Shown piece by piece: positions 17,536 through 26,295 of a stretch of DNA of 64,000 nucleotides. The stretch comes from Leucobacter komagatae (lineage in GTDB: Bacteria > Actinomycetota > Actinomycetes > Actinomycetales > Microbacteriaceae). Below the pieces are notes generated by a model. It worked only from the letters and a program-made list of their open reading frames with translations. It did not search any database and was not told where the DNA came from. The stretch's first letter is position 1. Each line of letters starts with the position of its first letter. The DNA lies in assembly GCF_006716085.1 (NCBI RefSeq), contig NZ_VFON01000001.1, forward strand, positions 2,914,001 to 2,978,000, written 5' to 3'. The translations under genes were made by a program, and so were the position numbers.

Positions 17536-17567
17536 GACGAACGCCCCGTCAGGCAGGGCGTCGTCTC
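17536..17567 (-). terminator. Hairpin downstream of the DUF4307 gene
   Basis: AGACGAACGCCC (17536-17547) pairs with GGGCGTCGTCT (17557-17567) with one bulged base. It separates the DUF4307 gene from greA on the same strand. Confidence 0.6.
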
Positions 17568-17593
17568 CAGGGTAGCAGTGTGGTCTAAGCAGG

Positions 17594-18016
17594 CTACGGA
17601 TTGACCGGCCAGCATCCCTTCGCGTGCGCCGCGGTCGCCGGGCCGAGCGTGACGATCTCGACGTTCACCGTCTGCGAGCGGCTGTCGATCGCGGGCAGGT
17701 CGACAATCTTCCAGCCGACGGTCGCCTTTGACGTGTTGAGCGCCTCGACGGCGCAGCTGACCGACACCCCGGGGTCTGCGTTGACCTCGAACTTTGTCGT
17801 CGCGCTGTAGGTGTGGCCCTCGGAGGGCTCGTTCTGCAGCGTGAAGCCGATGTTCTTGAACTCGGTCGTGCTCTGCCTCCAGTTGCCAAAGACAACCACG
17901 AGCAGCCCGACGGCGATCGCAACCGAGGCGAGCGTCCACCCAAGGCGGCGATCCCACCGCTTGGAGCGGCTCGCGTCGTAGCGGTCGGCTACGGCGTCGC
18001 TGGCGGTTTCGGTCAC
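17594..18016 (-). CDS. DUF4307 membrane protein
   Basis: A 140-residue protein with a polar Asp/Arg-rich N terminus (ADRYDASRSKRWDRR), one membrane helix at about residues 28-48 (LGWTLASVAIAVGLLVVVF) and an outward beta-rich domain with a conserved-looking Cys pair (SVSCAVEALN... AKGCWPVNP). This matches the actinobacterial DUF4307 family found beside mca. Function unknown; an envelope or redox role is only a guess from the Cys pair. The GTG at 18016 has a GGAGG site; a longer open frame to 18340 runs against mca and is not real. Confidence 0.85.
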   Translation of the reverse strand: MTETASDAVADRYDASRSKRWDRRLGWTLASVAIAVGLLVVVFGNWRQSTTEFKNIGFTLQNEPSEGHTYSATTKFEVNADPGVSVSCAVEALNTSKATVGWKIVDLPAIDSRSQTVNVEIVTLGPATAAHAKGCWPVNP

Positions 18017-18100
18017 GGGGAACCTCCGGTGTGTGCTGGCTAGACTAGTCCCGTGCCAGCGTATCGGGATCGCATGATCGCTGCATGTGAAAGGACGCCC

Positions 18101-18970
18101 ATGACGCTCAGACTGATCGCCGTACACGCGCATCCCGACGACGAATCGAGCAAGGGCGCGGGCACCTACGCCCACTACCTTGAGCGGGGCGTTGAGGTGC
18201 TCATCGTGAGCTGCACGGGTGGCGAGCGCGGGGACGTGCTGAACGAGCTCGCCGCGCGCGACCCGCGAAGCCGGCGCGACCTCGCGGGCCTGCGCCGCAG
18301 CGAGATGGCGCGAGCGCAGGAGATCATCGGCTTCGACCACACGTGGCTCGGGTACGAAGACTCAGGCCTTCCCGGCGAGGGGGAAGAAATCCCTTCGGGA
18401 TCCTTCGCCGACGTGCCGAAGGAAGTCTCCGCGGAGGCGCTCGTGCGCGTGATCCGCGAGTTCAAGCCGCACGTCATGATCACGTACAACGAGCAGGGCG
18501 GCTACCCGCACCCCGACCACATCCGTACCCACGAGATCAGTATGATCGCGTGGCAGCTGTCGGGCGACGCGAGCGCCTACCCCGAGGCGGGGGAGCCGTG
18601 GGAAATCGCGAAGATGTACTACGAAGACATCTTCAACTCTGAGCGCGTCAAGGCGATCCGGGCCTGGCTCGTCGAGAACGACCCCGAGTCGCCCGTGCTC
18701 GCGCGCATCGACGAGATGAGCGAGTGGCTGCTGCGCCGCGGCTACAACGGCACCGCCCGCGTCGACGTCGGCCCGTTCCTCGACAAGCGCGACGATGCGC
18801 TCCGCGCGCACGCGAGCCAGGTCTCGCCCGACAGCTCGTTCTTCTTCTGGCCGAACGAGGTCCAGTTGCAGGCGTGGCCGTTCGAGGACTACCGGCTCGC
18901 GGGCACGCGAGTGGCGACCAACGAATTTGAAGCAGACCTGTTTGAGGGAATTGAGGAGAACGCACGATGA
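18101..18970 (+). CDS. mca: Mycothiol S-conjugate amidase Mca
   Basis: A 289-residue zinc amidase that cleaves mycothiol S-conjugates to a mercapturic acid and GlcN-Ins, a detoxification step unique to mycothiol-making actinobacteria. The metal site is AVHAHPDDESSKG at residues ~7-19, with ITYNEQGGYPHPDHIRTHEIS supplying the further His ligand. Two starts compete. ATG 18101 has a GAAAGGA ribosome site and gives the family-typical MTLRLIAVHAHPDDE. GTG 18053 lies exactly 6 nt after TAGACT (18041-18046) and would add 16 residues as a leaderless start. I prefer ATG 18101 with transcription starting near 18053. The stop overlaps the next gene. Confidence 0.93.
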   Translation: MTLRLIAVHAHPDDESSKGAGTYAHYLERGVEVLIVSCTGGERGDVLNELAARDPRSRRDLAGLRRSEMARAQEIIGFDHTWLGYEDSGLPGEGEEIPSGSFADVPKEVSAEALVRVIREFKPHVMITYNEQGGYPHPDHIRTHEISMIAWQLSGDASAYPEAGEPWEIAKMYYEDIFNSERVKAIRAWLVENDPESPVLARIDEMSEWLLRRGYNGTARVDVGPFLDKRDDALRAHASQVSPDSSFFFWPNEVQLQAWPFEDYRLAGTRVATNEFEADLFEGIEENAR

Positions 18971-19260
18971 GTGTTGTGATGAGCGTGGCGAACGCCGCCC
19001 AGTCGGTCATCGCTGAGACGGTGATCGCGATCGCCGCTCGCGAGGGCGAAGAGTTCAACGCCGACAAGGTCACCCCGGGCCCCGAGGGGTTCATCGCGAC
19101 GGCGGTGTTCGCCGTCGCCGTGATTCTGCTCGGCTTCCTGCTCGTGAAGCGCATCCGTCGCAACAGCTACCGCCACGAGATCCGTGAGGATATCGCGGCC
19201 GAGCTCGCTGCCACGGACGAGGCGTCCGAGGACGGTGGATCCCGCCCCGCGGGAGCCTGA
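18967..19260 (+). CDS. Small single-helix membrane protein after mca
   Basis: A 97-residue protein with a hydrophobic N-terminal segment (residues ~1-25), a main membrane helix at about 43-62 ([19 protein letters not shown]) followed by [14 protein letters not shown], and an acidic Ala-rich tail. The ATG overlaps the mca stop (ATGA), so it is coupled to mca; recQ begins 5 bp after its stop. Not a family I can name. Confidence 0.75.
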   Translation: MSVVMSVANAAQSVIAETVIAIAAREGEEFNADKVTPGPEGFIATAVFAVAVILLGFLLVKRIRRNSYRHEIREDIAAELAATDEASEDGGSRPAGA

Positions 19261-19264
19261 CTGC

Positions 19265-21103
19265 ATGACGGGCGTAGAGCGCGACCCCCAGGAGATCCTC
19301 TCTGAGGTCTTCGGGTACAGCGAGTTCCGTGGCGAGCAGGAGGCGATCATCCGCCACGTCGTCGCCGGCGGGGACGCGGTCGTGCTCATGCCCACGGGCG
19401 GCGGCAAGTCGCTCTGCTACCAGATCCCCGCGATCGCGCGCGAGGGCACGGGCATCGTGCTGTCGCCGCTTGTCGCGCTCATGCACGACCAGGTTATGGC
19501 GCTGCGCCTCGCGGGCGTGCGCGCTGCCGCCCTGAACTCGTCGCTCGCGCCGGAAGAGCGCCGAGCTGTCGAGGCCGACTACCTGAACGGCGAGCTCGAC
19601 GTGCTCTACCTCGCGCCCGAGCAGCTCGCCGTTCCCGGCACCGTCGAGTTTCTGAAGCGCGGCCGCGTCGCGCTGTTCGCGATCGACGAGGCGCACTGTG
19701 TGTCGCAGTGGGGCCACGACTTCCGCCCCGACTACCTGAGGCTCGGCGGCCTCGCGACCGAGTGGCCCGACGTGCCCCGGATCGCGCTCACCGCGACCGC
19801 GACCCCCGAGACGCACCGCGAGATCACGGAACGGCTGTTCCTCGGCAATGCCCGCCACTTCGTGTCGAGCTTCGACCGCGCGAACATTCGCTACCAGATC
19901 GTGCCGAAGCAGAACGTGCGCGCGCAGCTGCTCGCGTTCATTCGGGGCGAGCACCAGGGCGAAGCAGGGATCGTCTACGCGCTGAGTCGCAAGCGCGTCG
20001 AGCAGACGGCCGCGGCGCTGCGAGACGCAGGGATCGACGCGGTCGCGTACCACGCGGGCCTGCCCGCCGACGTGCGACTCGATGCCCAAACCCGCTTCCT
20101 GCGCGAGGACGGCGTTGTCGTCGTCGCGACGATCGCGTTCGGGATGGGGATCGACAAGCCCGACGTGCGGTTCGTCGCCCACATCGACCTGCCGAAATCG
20201 GTCGAGGGCTACTACCAGGAGACCGGCCGGGCCGGCCGCGACGGTGCACCATCGGAGGCGTGGCTCGCCTACGGCCTCGCTGATGTGGTGCAGCAGCGCC
20301 AGTTCATTGATTCGGGCGACGGCGACCAGGCGACCCGAGCGAACCAGACCAGGCACCTCGACCACATGCTCGCGCTGTGCGAGAGCGTCACCTGCAGGCG
20401 CCGCTACCTGCTGAACTACTTCGGCCAGTTCGATGCCCCCGAGAACTGCGGCAACTGTGACGTCTGCCTCGACCCGCCGAGGCTGTGGGACGCGACGATC
20501 CCGGCGCAGATGCTGCTCTCCACCGTCATCCGCACGCAGAATGAGCGAGGCCGCACCTACGCCGCTGGCCAGCACATCGACGTGCTGCGAGGGGTGGGGT
20601 CTGACCGTGTGTCGCAGATGCGGCTCGACGAGCTCTCGACCTGGGGCATTGGCACCGACTGGAGCGTCGCGCAGTGGCGCGGCGTCGTGCGCCACCTTGT
20701 CGCCGTCGGGCTACTCGAAGCGCGGGGCGAGTGGGGTGTGCTCTGGCCGAGCGAGGCAGCGAAGCCGGTGCTGCGCGGCGAGGAGCAGGTGCTCATGCGC
20801 GAGGAGGTGATCTCGCGGGCGACGTCTTCGCGATCCTCCGGCGGCGGGTCGAAGCGCTCCGCCGCCGCGGCGGACCTCTCCGCCGAGCAGGCCGAGGTGT
20901 TCGACAGGCTGCGCGCGTGGCGCGCCGTGGAGGCGAAGGAGCAGGGCGTGCCGGGCTACGTCGTGTTTGGCGACGCGACGCTCGCCGCGCTCGCGGTGCA
21001 CCAGCCGACGACTGACGAGGGGCTGCTCGCGATCTCGGGCATCGGCCAGGTGAAGCTCGAGCGCTATGGCGAGGCCGTGCTCAGGGTGCTCGCCGCCGAG
21101 TAG
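19265..21103 (+). CDS. recQ: ATP-dependent DNA helicase RecQ
   Basis: A 612-residue 3'-5' DNA helicase. Motif I is [11 protein letters not shown] (residues ~41-51), motif [20 protein letters not shown], motif [12 protein letters not shown]. The RecQ zinc-binding region holds Cys residues in [14 protein letters not shown] and NCGNCDVC. The HRDC domain is at the C terminus (from about residue 545, ending [17 protein letters not shown]). The ATG at 19265 is chosen just after the preceding stop; the frame is open further upstream only inside the previous gene. A full-length enzyme. Confidence 0.95.
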   Translation: MTGVERDPQEILSEVFGYSEFRGEQEAIIRHVVAGGDAVVLMPTGGGKSLCYQIPAIAREGTGIVLSPLVALMHDQVMALRLAGVRAAALNSSLAPEERRAVEADYLNGELDVLYLAPEQLAVPGTVEFLKRGRVALFAIDEAHCVSQWGHDFRPDYLRLGGLATEWPDVPRIALTATATPETHREITERLFLGNARHFVSSFDRANIRYQIVPKQNVRAQLLAFIRGEHQGEAGIVYALSRKRVEQTAAALRDAGIDAVAYHAGLPADVRLDAQTRFLREDGVVVVATIAFGMGIDKPDVRFVAHIDLPKSVEGYYQETGRAGRDGAPSEAWLAYGLADVVQQRQFIDSGDGDQATRANQTRHLDHMLALCESVTCRRRYLLNYFGQFDAPENCGNCDVCLDPPRLWDATIPAQMLLSTVIRTQNERGRTYAAGQHIDVLRGVGSDRVSQMRLDELSTWGIGTDWSVAQWRGVVRHLVAVGLLEARGEWGVLWPSEAAKPVLRGEEQVLMREEVISRATSSRSSGGGSKRSAAAADLSAEQAEVFDRLRAWRAVEAKEQGVPGYVVFGDATLAALAVHQPTTDEGLLAISGIGQVKLERYGEAVLRVLAAE

Positions 21104-21135
21104 GCGGTGGTTTCCCGAGGAAGCTGCGGCGGCGC

Positions 21136-21897
21136 CTACCGGAGATAGACCGGGTCGAGCGCGAGCAGCAGCGCCGCGGTCCAGTGGCACAGGAACGCGA
21201 TCACCGTGAGCGAGTGGAAGATCTCGTGAAACCCGAACACTCCGGGAACGGGGTTCGGTTTCTTGAAGCCGTACACGACCGAGCCCGCCGTGTAGAGCAG
21301 ACCCCCGACGATCACGAGCACCATCGCCGCGAGGTTCGCGTGCGCGATGTCGACGATGTACATCATCGCCGCCCAGCCGAGCAGCACGTACAGCGGTACG
21401 TAGAGCCAGCGCGGGGCGCCGATCCAGAACACCCTGAACCCGATCCCGAGTAGCGCGCCGGCCCACACGAGCACGAGCAGCAGAATCCCCTTCGATGGCG
21501 GGAGCGCGAGCAGCGCGATCGGGGTGTACGTGCCCGCGATCAAGAGGAAGATGTTCGCGTGGTCGAGCCTGCGGAACAGCTGCTTCGTCTCGGGCTTCCA
21601 ATTGATGCGGTGGTACAGCGCCGAGACGCCGAAGAGCAGCATGCTTGTGAGCATGAAGACCGCGGACGCCCACTTCGCGAGCGCACCGTGCGCGAGGGCG
21701 ATGAGCACGATGCCGCCAGCGACCGCGATCGGGAAGGTGCCGGCGTGGATCCACCCTCGCCAGAGCGGCTTGACCTCTGCCTGAGCGCTTTCGCCCTCGG
21801 GCTCGCCGCCGTGCTCAGCTTTGTGGTCGAGCGCGTCGTCGAGCAGCGGGAGCGCGAAGCGGTCGCTGTCGGCCTGGTTGGCATCGGAACCGGTCAT
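21136..21897 (-). CDS. Hemolysin III/PAQR-family membrane protein
   Basis: A 253-residue protein with about seven membrane helices after an acidic N terminus of ~45 residues. Family motifs are FGVSALYHRI, HANIFLLIAGTYTPIALL and the C-terminal HEIFHSLTVIAFLCH, which supply Ser/Asp/His metal ligands in the CREST hydrolase-like superfamily. Despite the name, hemolytic activity is not implied; ion homeostasis or a membrane hydrolase role is suggested for the family. The ATG at 21897 is 6 nt after TACACT (21904-21909, minus strand), so leaderless. Confidence 0.88.
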   Translation of the reverse strand: MTGSDANQADSDRFALPLLDDALDHKAEHGGEPEGESAQAEVKPLWRGWIHAGTFPIAVAGGIVLIALAHGALAKWASAVFMLTSMLLFGVSALYHRINWKPETKQLFRRLDHANIFLLIAGTYTPIALLALPPSKGILLLVLVWAGALLGIGFRVFWIGAPRWLYVPLYVLLGWAAMMYIVDIAHANLAAMVLVIVGGLLYTAGSVVYGFKKPNPVPGVFGFHEIFHSLTVIAFLCHWTAALLLALDPVYLR

Positions 21898-22019
21898 GCC
21901 CCGAGTGTATGTTCTCGACAGAACTGCCCGGGCATATGTGTAGAGCTTCCCCAGGTTTCCGCGAGAGCGCCTGGGTAAATACCCGGGAGCAGCGTGCCAC
22001 GAATCGCTAGACTACCCAG

Positions 22020-22805
22020 GTGAGTTCCCAGCCCAAACCGCCGCGCACAGGCCTGCTGTACCGCCTGTACCAGCAGCGGCTGCGCCGAGAGATCGTGGAC
22101 GCTCGGGTGCCGCACCACGTGGCAGTCATTGTCGACGGAAACCGGCGGTGGGCGAAGCAGCGGCTGCAGGAGCGGGCCTCATTCGGGCACCGCGCCGGCG
22201 CGCGGAAGGTTCCCGAGTTTCTTGGCTGGTGCGAGAACGCGGGCGTGAAGGTCGTGACGCTGTACCTGCTTTCTGCCGACAACCTTGGCGCGCGCGGCAG
22301 TGACGAACTCAAAGACCTGTTTGGCATCATTGGGGAGCTCGCGACAGAGCTCGCCCGCAACCCGGAGTGGCGGGTGCAGCACGTCGGCTCGTGCGATGGC
22401 CTCGCCCCCGAGCTTGCCGAATCGCTCGCCGCCGCTGAGGAGCGCACCCGAGGCAACACGGGCCTGCACGTCAACCTCGCCGTCGGCTACGGCGGGCGCA
22501 GCGAGATCGCGGCGGCCGTGCGCAGCGTGATCGAGGCGCACCAGGAAGCGGGCGGCACGCTCGAAAACCTCGCTGAGACGCTCACCCCCGACAAGATCGG
22601 CGAGCATCTGTGGACGCGCGGGCAGGCTGATCCTGATCTCGTCATTCGCACGTCTGGCGAGCAGCGCATCTCGGATTTCATGATCTGGCAGTCCGCGCAC
22701 TCCGAGTTCTACTTCGTTGAGGCGCTGTACCCCGATCTTCGCGAGGTCGACTTCCTCCGCGCGATCCGCGACTACTCGTCAAGGCAGCGGCGGCTCGGGG
22801 GCTAA
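22020..22805 (+). CDS. uppS: Isoprenyl transferase (cis-prenyl diphosphate synthase) UppS
   Basis: A 261-residue cis-prenyltransferase making the undecaprenyl- or decaprenyl-type lipid carrier for wall synthesis. Motifs: VIVDGNRRWAKQR with the catalytic Asp, ATELARN and the C-terminal block DLVIRTSGEQRISDFMIWQSAHSEFYF. The GTG at 22020 follows TAGACT (22008-22013) by 6 nt, a leaderless start. The amidohydrolase downstream has its own promoter. Confidence 0.94.
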   Translation: MSSQPKPPRTGLLYRLYQQRLRREIVDARVPHHVAVIVDGNRRWAKQRLQERASFGHRAGARKVPEFLGWCENAGVKVVTLYLLSADNLGARGSDELKDLFGIIGELATELARNPEWRVQHVGSCDGLAPELAESLAAAEERTRGNTGLHVNLAVGYGGRSEIAAAVRSVIEAHQEAGGTLENLAETLTPDKIGEHLWTRGQADPDLVIRTSGEQRISDFMIWQSAHSEFYFVEALYPDLREVDFLRAIRDYSSRQRRLGG

Positions 22806-22845
22806 GCTGCTGCCGCTCTCGCCGACTGCCCGGTAACCTGGGCGC

Positions 22846-24147
22846 ATGACGATTGAGACAGTGCTTCGCGCCGACTCCATGCTCACGCCGGCCGGAACGG
22901 TGGCGCCGGCTGAACTCGCGTTCGACGAGACTGGCCGCATCACCTACGCCGGGGCCCCGCGCCCTGAGAGCGTCGTGACCCACGACCTCGCCGGTCACGC
23001 GCTCATGCCGGGCCTCACGAACGGCCACACTCACTCGGCGATGACCCTGCAGCGGGGCGTCTCCGACGACGAGAGCTTCATGCAGTGGCTCGCGACGGTG
23101 CAGGGCATCGAGCAGCGACTCACTCACGACGACCTCGTGGCGGGTCTCGAGCTCGCACTGCTCGAGATGATCGAGACCGGCACGGTGGCGTTTGCCGACA
23201 TGTACTACTGGGACGAGGCGCTCATCGAACGGGTGCGCTCTGCGGGGATGCGCGTGTTCGCGGCGCTCGCCTGCAGCGCGACCGACCACGTTGCCTACCC
23301 GACGGTATCGCCGATGACCGGCGCCGAGGTGCTCGACGAGGTCGAGCGGCTCGCAGCGCACTACCGGGAAGACCCGCTCGTGCGTGTCGGCTTCGGGCCG
23401 CACGCGCCGTACACCTGCACCCCCGAGTTCCTGCGCGAGGTGCGTTCGCGCGCGCTCGCCGGTGGCATCCCGATCCACACCCACGTCTCGGAGTCGGCGG
23501 CGGAGGTCGCGCAGATCCGTGAGCAGTACGGGAAGACGCCGGGGGAGCACCTCGCGTCGCTCGACTTCTTCGACGCCGACGTACACGCGGCGCACTGCGT
23601 GCACCTCACCGCCGGCGAGATCTCGACCTTTGCCGAGACCGGCACCTCAATTAGCCACAACCCGGTCTCGAACCTCAAGCTCGGGAACGGCATCGCGCCG
23701 TTCCCCGAGATGATCGGCGCGGGCCTCGAGCTTGCGATCGGCACCGACTCGGTCGCGAGCAACAACTCGCTCGACCTGTTCGAAGAGCTGAAGCACGCCA
23801 CGATCCTGCACCGCGGCGCCCGCCAGGATGCGGCGGCGGTGCTCGGGCCCCAGGTGCTCGACATTGCGACCCGCGGCGGGGCCGCCGCGATCGGGTTCCC
23901 CGAGTCCGGTGCGCTCGCCGCCGGGAAGTTCGCCGACGTCGTCGCGGTGGATCTCCGGGGCACCGCCGCCGCTCCGCTCGCCCCCGAATCGCTCGTCGCG
24001 CACCTCGTGTACGGCGCGACCGGGCGCGACGTGCGCCACGTGTTCATTGGCGGCAGGCACGTCTACGCGGACGGTGAGCACCTCACGCTCGACGCTGACG
24101 CGGTCAAGGCGCGGGCGCGCGAGGCGCGGGCCAGGCTCGTCGCCTAG
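22846..24147 (+). CDS. Amidohydrolase, SAH/MTA deaminase-like
   Basis: A 433-residue metal-dependent deaminase of the ATZ/TRZ family. Metal and catalytic ligands are NGHTHSAMTLQRG (HxH, residues ~62-74), HTHVSESAAEVA, VHAAHCVHLT and IGTDSVASNNSLDLFEE. The order and spacing match S-adenosylhomocysteine/5'-methylthioadenosine deaminases, although guanine- or chlorohydrolase-type activities share the fold. luxS and an MTA/SAH nucleosidase-like gene within 3.5 kb favour SAH or MTA as substrate. The ATG at 22846 is 6 nt after TAACCT (22834-22839), leaderless. It converges on luxS. Confidence 0.85.
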   Translation: MTIETVLRADSMLTPAGTVAPAELAFDETGRITYAGAPRPESVVTHDLAGHALMPGLTNGHTHSAMTLQRGVSDDESFMQWLATVQGIEQRLTHDDLVAGLELALLEMIETGTVAFADMYYWDEALIERVRSAGMRVFAALACSATDHVAYPTVSPMTGAEVLDEVERLAAHYREDPLVRVGFGPHAPYTCTPEFLREVRSRALAGGIPIHTHVSESAAEVAQIREQYGKTPGEHLASLDFFDADVHAAHCVHLTAGEISTFAETGTSISHNPVSNLKLGNGIAPFPEMIGAGLELAIGTDSVASNNSLDLFEELKHATILHRGARQDAAAVLGPQVLDIATRGGAAAIGFPESGALAAGKFADVVAVDLRGTAAAPLAPESLVAHLVYGATGRDVRHVFIGGRHVYADGEHLTLDADAVKARAREARARLVA

Positions 24148-24231
24148 GCGGGGCGGTGGCCGATTCAGGTTGTGGGCTTGGGCGGCTTGATCGGGTCGGG
24201 CGTATTGCTCTGTCGGTGCGGCGCCGGGCGG

Positions 24232-24723
24232 CTACGCGATGACGCTGCGGTCGAACGCGTCGATGCTAATGCCCTGCGCGAGCACCTGCTTCGACCACTC
24301 CTTGGCGGAGTGCAGACTGTGGTCGCGATAGTTGCCGCAGCTCTCTGCCGTCGTACCGGGGACGTCGTCCCACTCGACCCGCTCGACAAGGTCGGTGAGC
24401 GAGGACTTGATGGCCTCCGCTACCTCGGACGAGGTCGGCTCGCCCCACACGATCATGTGGAAGCCAGTGCGGCACCCGAACGGCGAGATGTCGATGAGGC
24501 CATCGAACCGCGTGCGCAGCAGGGCCGCGATCGTGTGCTCGATCGTGTGGAGGCCCGCCGTCGGAATCTCGCCCTCGTTGGGCTGCACGAGGCGGATATC
24601 AAAGTTTGAGATCGCGTCGCCCTTTGGGCCGTGCTCAACGCCAATGAGCCTGACATATGGCGCGAGCACCTTCGTGTGATCCAGGGCGAAACTCTCAACT
24701 GCGGCAAGCTCTACGTCACTCAT
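24232..24723 (-). CDS. luxS: S-ribosylhomocysteine lyase LuxS
   Basis: A 163-residue metalloenzyme that splits S-ribosylhomocysteine to homocysteine and the AI-2 precursor DPD. The metal site is [13 protein letters not shown] (HxxEH) near residue 58, with the third ligand Cys in [23 protein letters not shown] is also typical. The length is normal. The ATG at 24723 is 6 nt after TACACT (24730-24735, minus strand), so leaderless. LuxS needs SRH from an SAH nucleosidase; a candidate lies at 25.7 kb. Confidence 0.95.
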   Translation of the reverse strand: MSDVELAAVESFALDHTKVLAPYVRLIGVEHGPKGDAISNFDIRLVQPNEGEIPTAGLHTIEHTIAALLRTRFDGLIDISPFGCRTGFHMIVWGEPTSSEVAEAIKSSLTDLVERVEWDDVPGTTAESCGNYRDHSLHSAKEWSKQVLAQGISIDAFDRSVIA

Positions 24724-24811
24724 GCCGCCAGTGTAGCCGCGCGTTCACTGCTCGCGGCCGAATGTGACGCGTCGCTACGCCCGGGGCTTGCGGCCCATCC
24801 GCCCCGCCCGC

Positions 24812-24955
24812 CCCCAAATACTCGATTCCACTTCAAATACCCCGGGCATTTGGGGTGTTGAGGAAAATTTGAGGGGGAGTGGGAGTGGGAGTGGGAGGGG
24901 GAGTGGGAGTGGGCGCAGAAGAGCCCCGCCTGCCCAAACATGGGCGACGGGGCTC
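24812..24955. repeat. Intergenic element: inverted-repeat core, (GGGAGT)n microsatellite, GC hairpin
   Basis: The gap 24724-25012 holds no gene. CCCCAAAT (24812-24819) pairs with ATTTGGGG (24848-24855), and CAAATACCC (24834-24842) pairs with GGGCATTTG (24844-24852) with one mismatch. A (GGGAGT)n run with one GGGAGG variant spans 24873-24912. A hairpin with arms GAGCCCCG (24921-24928) and CGGGGCTC (24948-24955) follows and may terminate the minus-strand gene at 25013. Confidence 0.75.
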
Positions 24956-24981
24956 GGGTGCGGGGCGCGGCGCGGGGTCGT

Positions 24982-25021
24982 TCAGCTGAACGCTAGGCCG
25001 CTCAGCTGAACGCTAGGCCGC
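24982..25021 (-). repeat. Perfect 20-bp tandem duplication over a stop codon
   Basis: The units 24982-25001 and 25002-25021 are identical; each contains the palindrome TCAGCTGA. The second carries the TAG stop and last codons of the 87-residue minus-strand gene, so the stop region is duplicated. Confidence 0.85.
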
Positions 25022-25276
25022 GCGGCTCAGTGCGATGCGCGCGGACGCGCCCTCGGACTGTACCGCCACGTTCCAGCCAGCGCTGTCGAGTCGGGCGAGG
25101 TCGCGTCGCGCGTCAGCGAGAGTGTCGGTCTCCACGACGTACAGCGTGCGGCCCGCGCTGCGGTACACCGAACGGTGCTGTGCCCACTCGGGAATCCGCA
25201 TCTTCGCGTCCTCACCAAGCGAGTGGTAGGGGGTGCGGGGAGCGGGCCGGATCGGGGTGATGTTCTGGGTATGCAT
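25013..25276 (-). CDS. Hypothetical 87-residue protein with long structured leader
   Basis: The protein starts MHTQNITPIRPAPRTPYHSL and continues with a compact alpha/beta-looking domain containing HRSVYRSAGRTLYVVETDTL and RRDLARLDSAGWNVAVQSEG. I recognise no family; the pattern of a short strand-helix-strand unit suggests a small binding domain. The ATG at 25276 has AAAGGA about 9 nt upstream. A consensus TATAAT about 200 bp upstream (25480-25485, minus strand) would give a ~195-nt leader with several hairpins. The 3' end lies in a 20-bp duplication. Confidence 0.6.
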   Translation of the reverse strand: MHTQNITPIRPAPRTPYHSLGEDAKMRIPEWAQHRSVYRSAGRTLYVVETDTLADARRDLARLDSAGWNVAVQSEGASARIALSRAA

Positions 25277-25485
25277 ATGAATAGGTCCTTTCGAAGCCGC
25301 ACCATCATCGTGATGTGCGGCGGTAATGAGCTCGCTGTGCTGAGTGCAGACACCGTGCGTGCTTGGCCTCGTATGAGGCGTGGATCCAACTGGATCAGGT
25401 GAGCTGCTGCGCACTTCGCTGGAATGAAGATTGGCCCTGCACTGGACGAAATCGCGGTCGCTTGCAAGCTCTGTTGAATATTATA
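25277..25485 (-). promoter_or_regulatory. Promoter and ~195-nt structured leader of the 87-residue protein gene
   Basis: A perfect TATAAT (25480-25485, minus strand) lies in unusually A/T-rich DNA; no good -35 is seen. The predicted leader holds stems GGATCC-AACT-GGATC and GCCTC-GTAT-GAGGC (both around 25365-25397) and an 11-bp stem with one bulge at 25296-25321. I match it to no known riboswitch. The remaining DNA to 25710 (25486-25710) holds only the ribosome site of the nucleosidase gene. Confidence 0.45.
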
Positions 25486-25710
25486 GAACAAGTCTTCGAA
25501 AAACACCAGCGTTGGTTCGAACGTGCGTGTCGGGCGCGGGTGGGGCCGCGAATCTTGCCGCACGGTAGCCTTGACAGTGACAGGTCGCGGCGGTGCGCCC
25601 AAGAGTCGCGCACGCGGCCGAACGGGATGGCCCCACCGCATCACGGCTCCAACGGCGCCAACCCGCACTATCGCCCGGCCACCCAGTCACCCAGACTTTG
25701 AGGAGATTTC

Positions 25711-26265
25711 ATGACCGAGAGCCGCACCCTGCTTGTATTCGCGCACGGCGACGAGGCGTCAGCGTTCGCCGACGTGCCGCACCTGGTGACGGGCGTCGGC
25801 AAGATCAACGCCGCGGTCTCGCTCGCGGAGGCGCTGCGCGCGGGCGATGTGGAGCGGGTCATCGTGCTTGGCACCGCCGGCGTCGTTGGCGAGGGGGAGG
25901 ATCGGCTCTCGCTCGACACCGTCTACCAGGTGACGGCGCTCGTGCAGCACGACTTTTCGCTGCCCTCGGAGGCGGTCGAGCCCTCGGGTGACGTGCTGCT
26001 CGCGGAGACGGCCACGATGGCTACCGGTGACCAGTTCGTGAAGGACGACGCGCAGCGCACCCACATCGCTGGCCTTGGGGCCCAGCTCGTCGATATGGAG
26101 GGCTACGCGTACGCGACGCTCTGCGCGCGGTTCGGCGTGCCGCTGCAGGTGTTTAAGGTGCCGTCGGACTTTGCCGACAGCTCGACCACGGACGCGGAGT
26201 GGGATGAGATCGTGTTTGCGAAGAGCCGCCAGCTGCGCGCGTTCTGGGAGGACCGCCTGCGCTAA
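25711..26265 (+). CDS. MTA/SAH nucleosidase-like phosphorylase-superfamily protein
   Basis: A 184-residue nucleosidase with the PNP/UDP fold. Motifs are LVTGVGKINAA (glycine-rich phosphate-type loop), TATMATGDQFV, VDMEGYAYA with the ribose-binding Glu, and PSDFADSS with the base-contacting Asp. These match 5'-methylthioadenosine/SAH nucleosidases, but it is shorter than E. coli Pfs (232 aa), lacking part of the N-terminal half. It could supply S-ribosylhomocysteine to LuxS 1.5 kb away. An AGGAG site precedes the ATG. Adenosine or other nucleosides remain possible substrates. Confidence 0.8.
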   Translation: MTESRTLLVFAHGDEASAFADVPHLVTGVGKINAAVSLAEALRAGDVERVIVLGTAGVVGEGEDRLSLDTVYQVTALVQHDFSLPSEAVEPSGDVLLAETATMATGDQFVKDDAQRTHIAGLGAQLVDMEGYAYATLCARFGVPLQVFKVPSDFADSSTTDAEWDEIVFAKSRQLRAFWEDRLR

Positions 26266-26295
26266 ACCGTTCGAGCGCTCAAGAGCGACCCGTCA

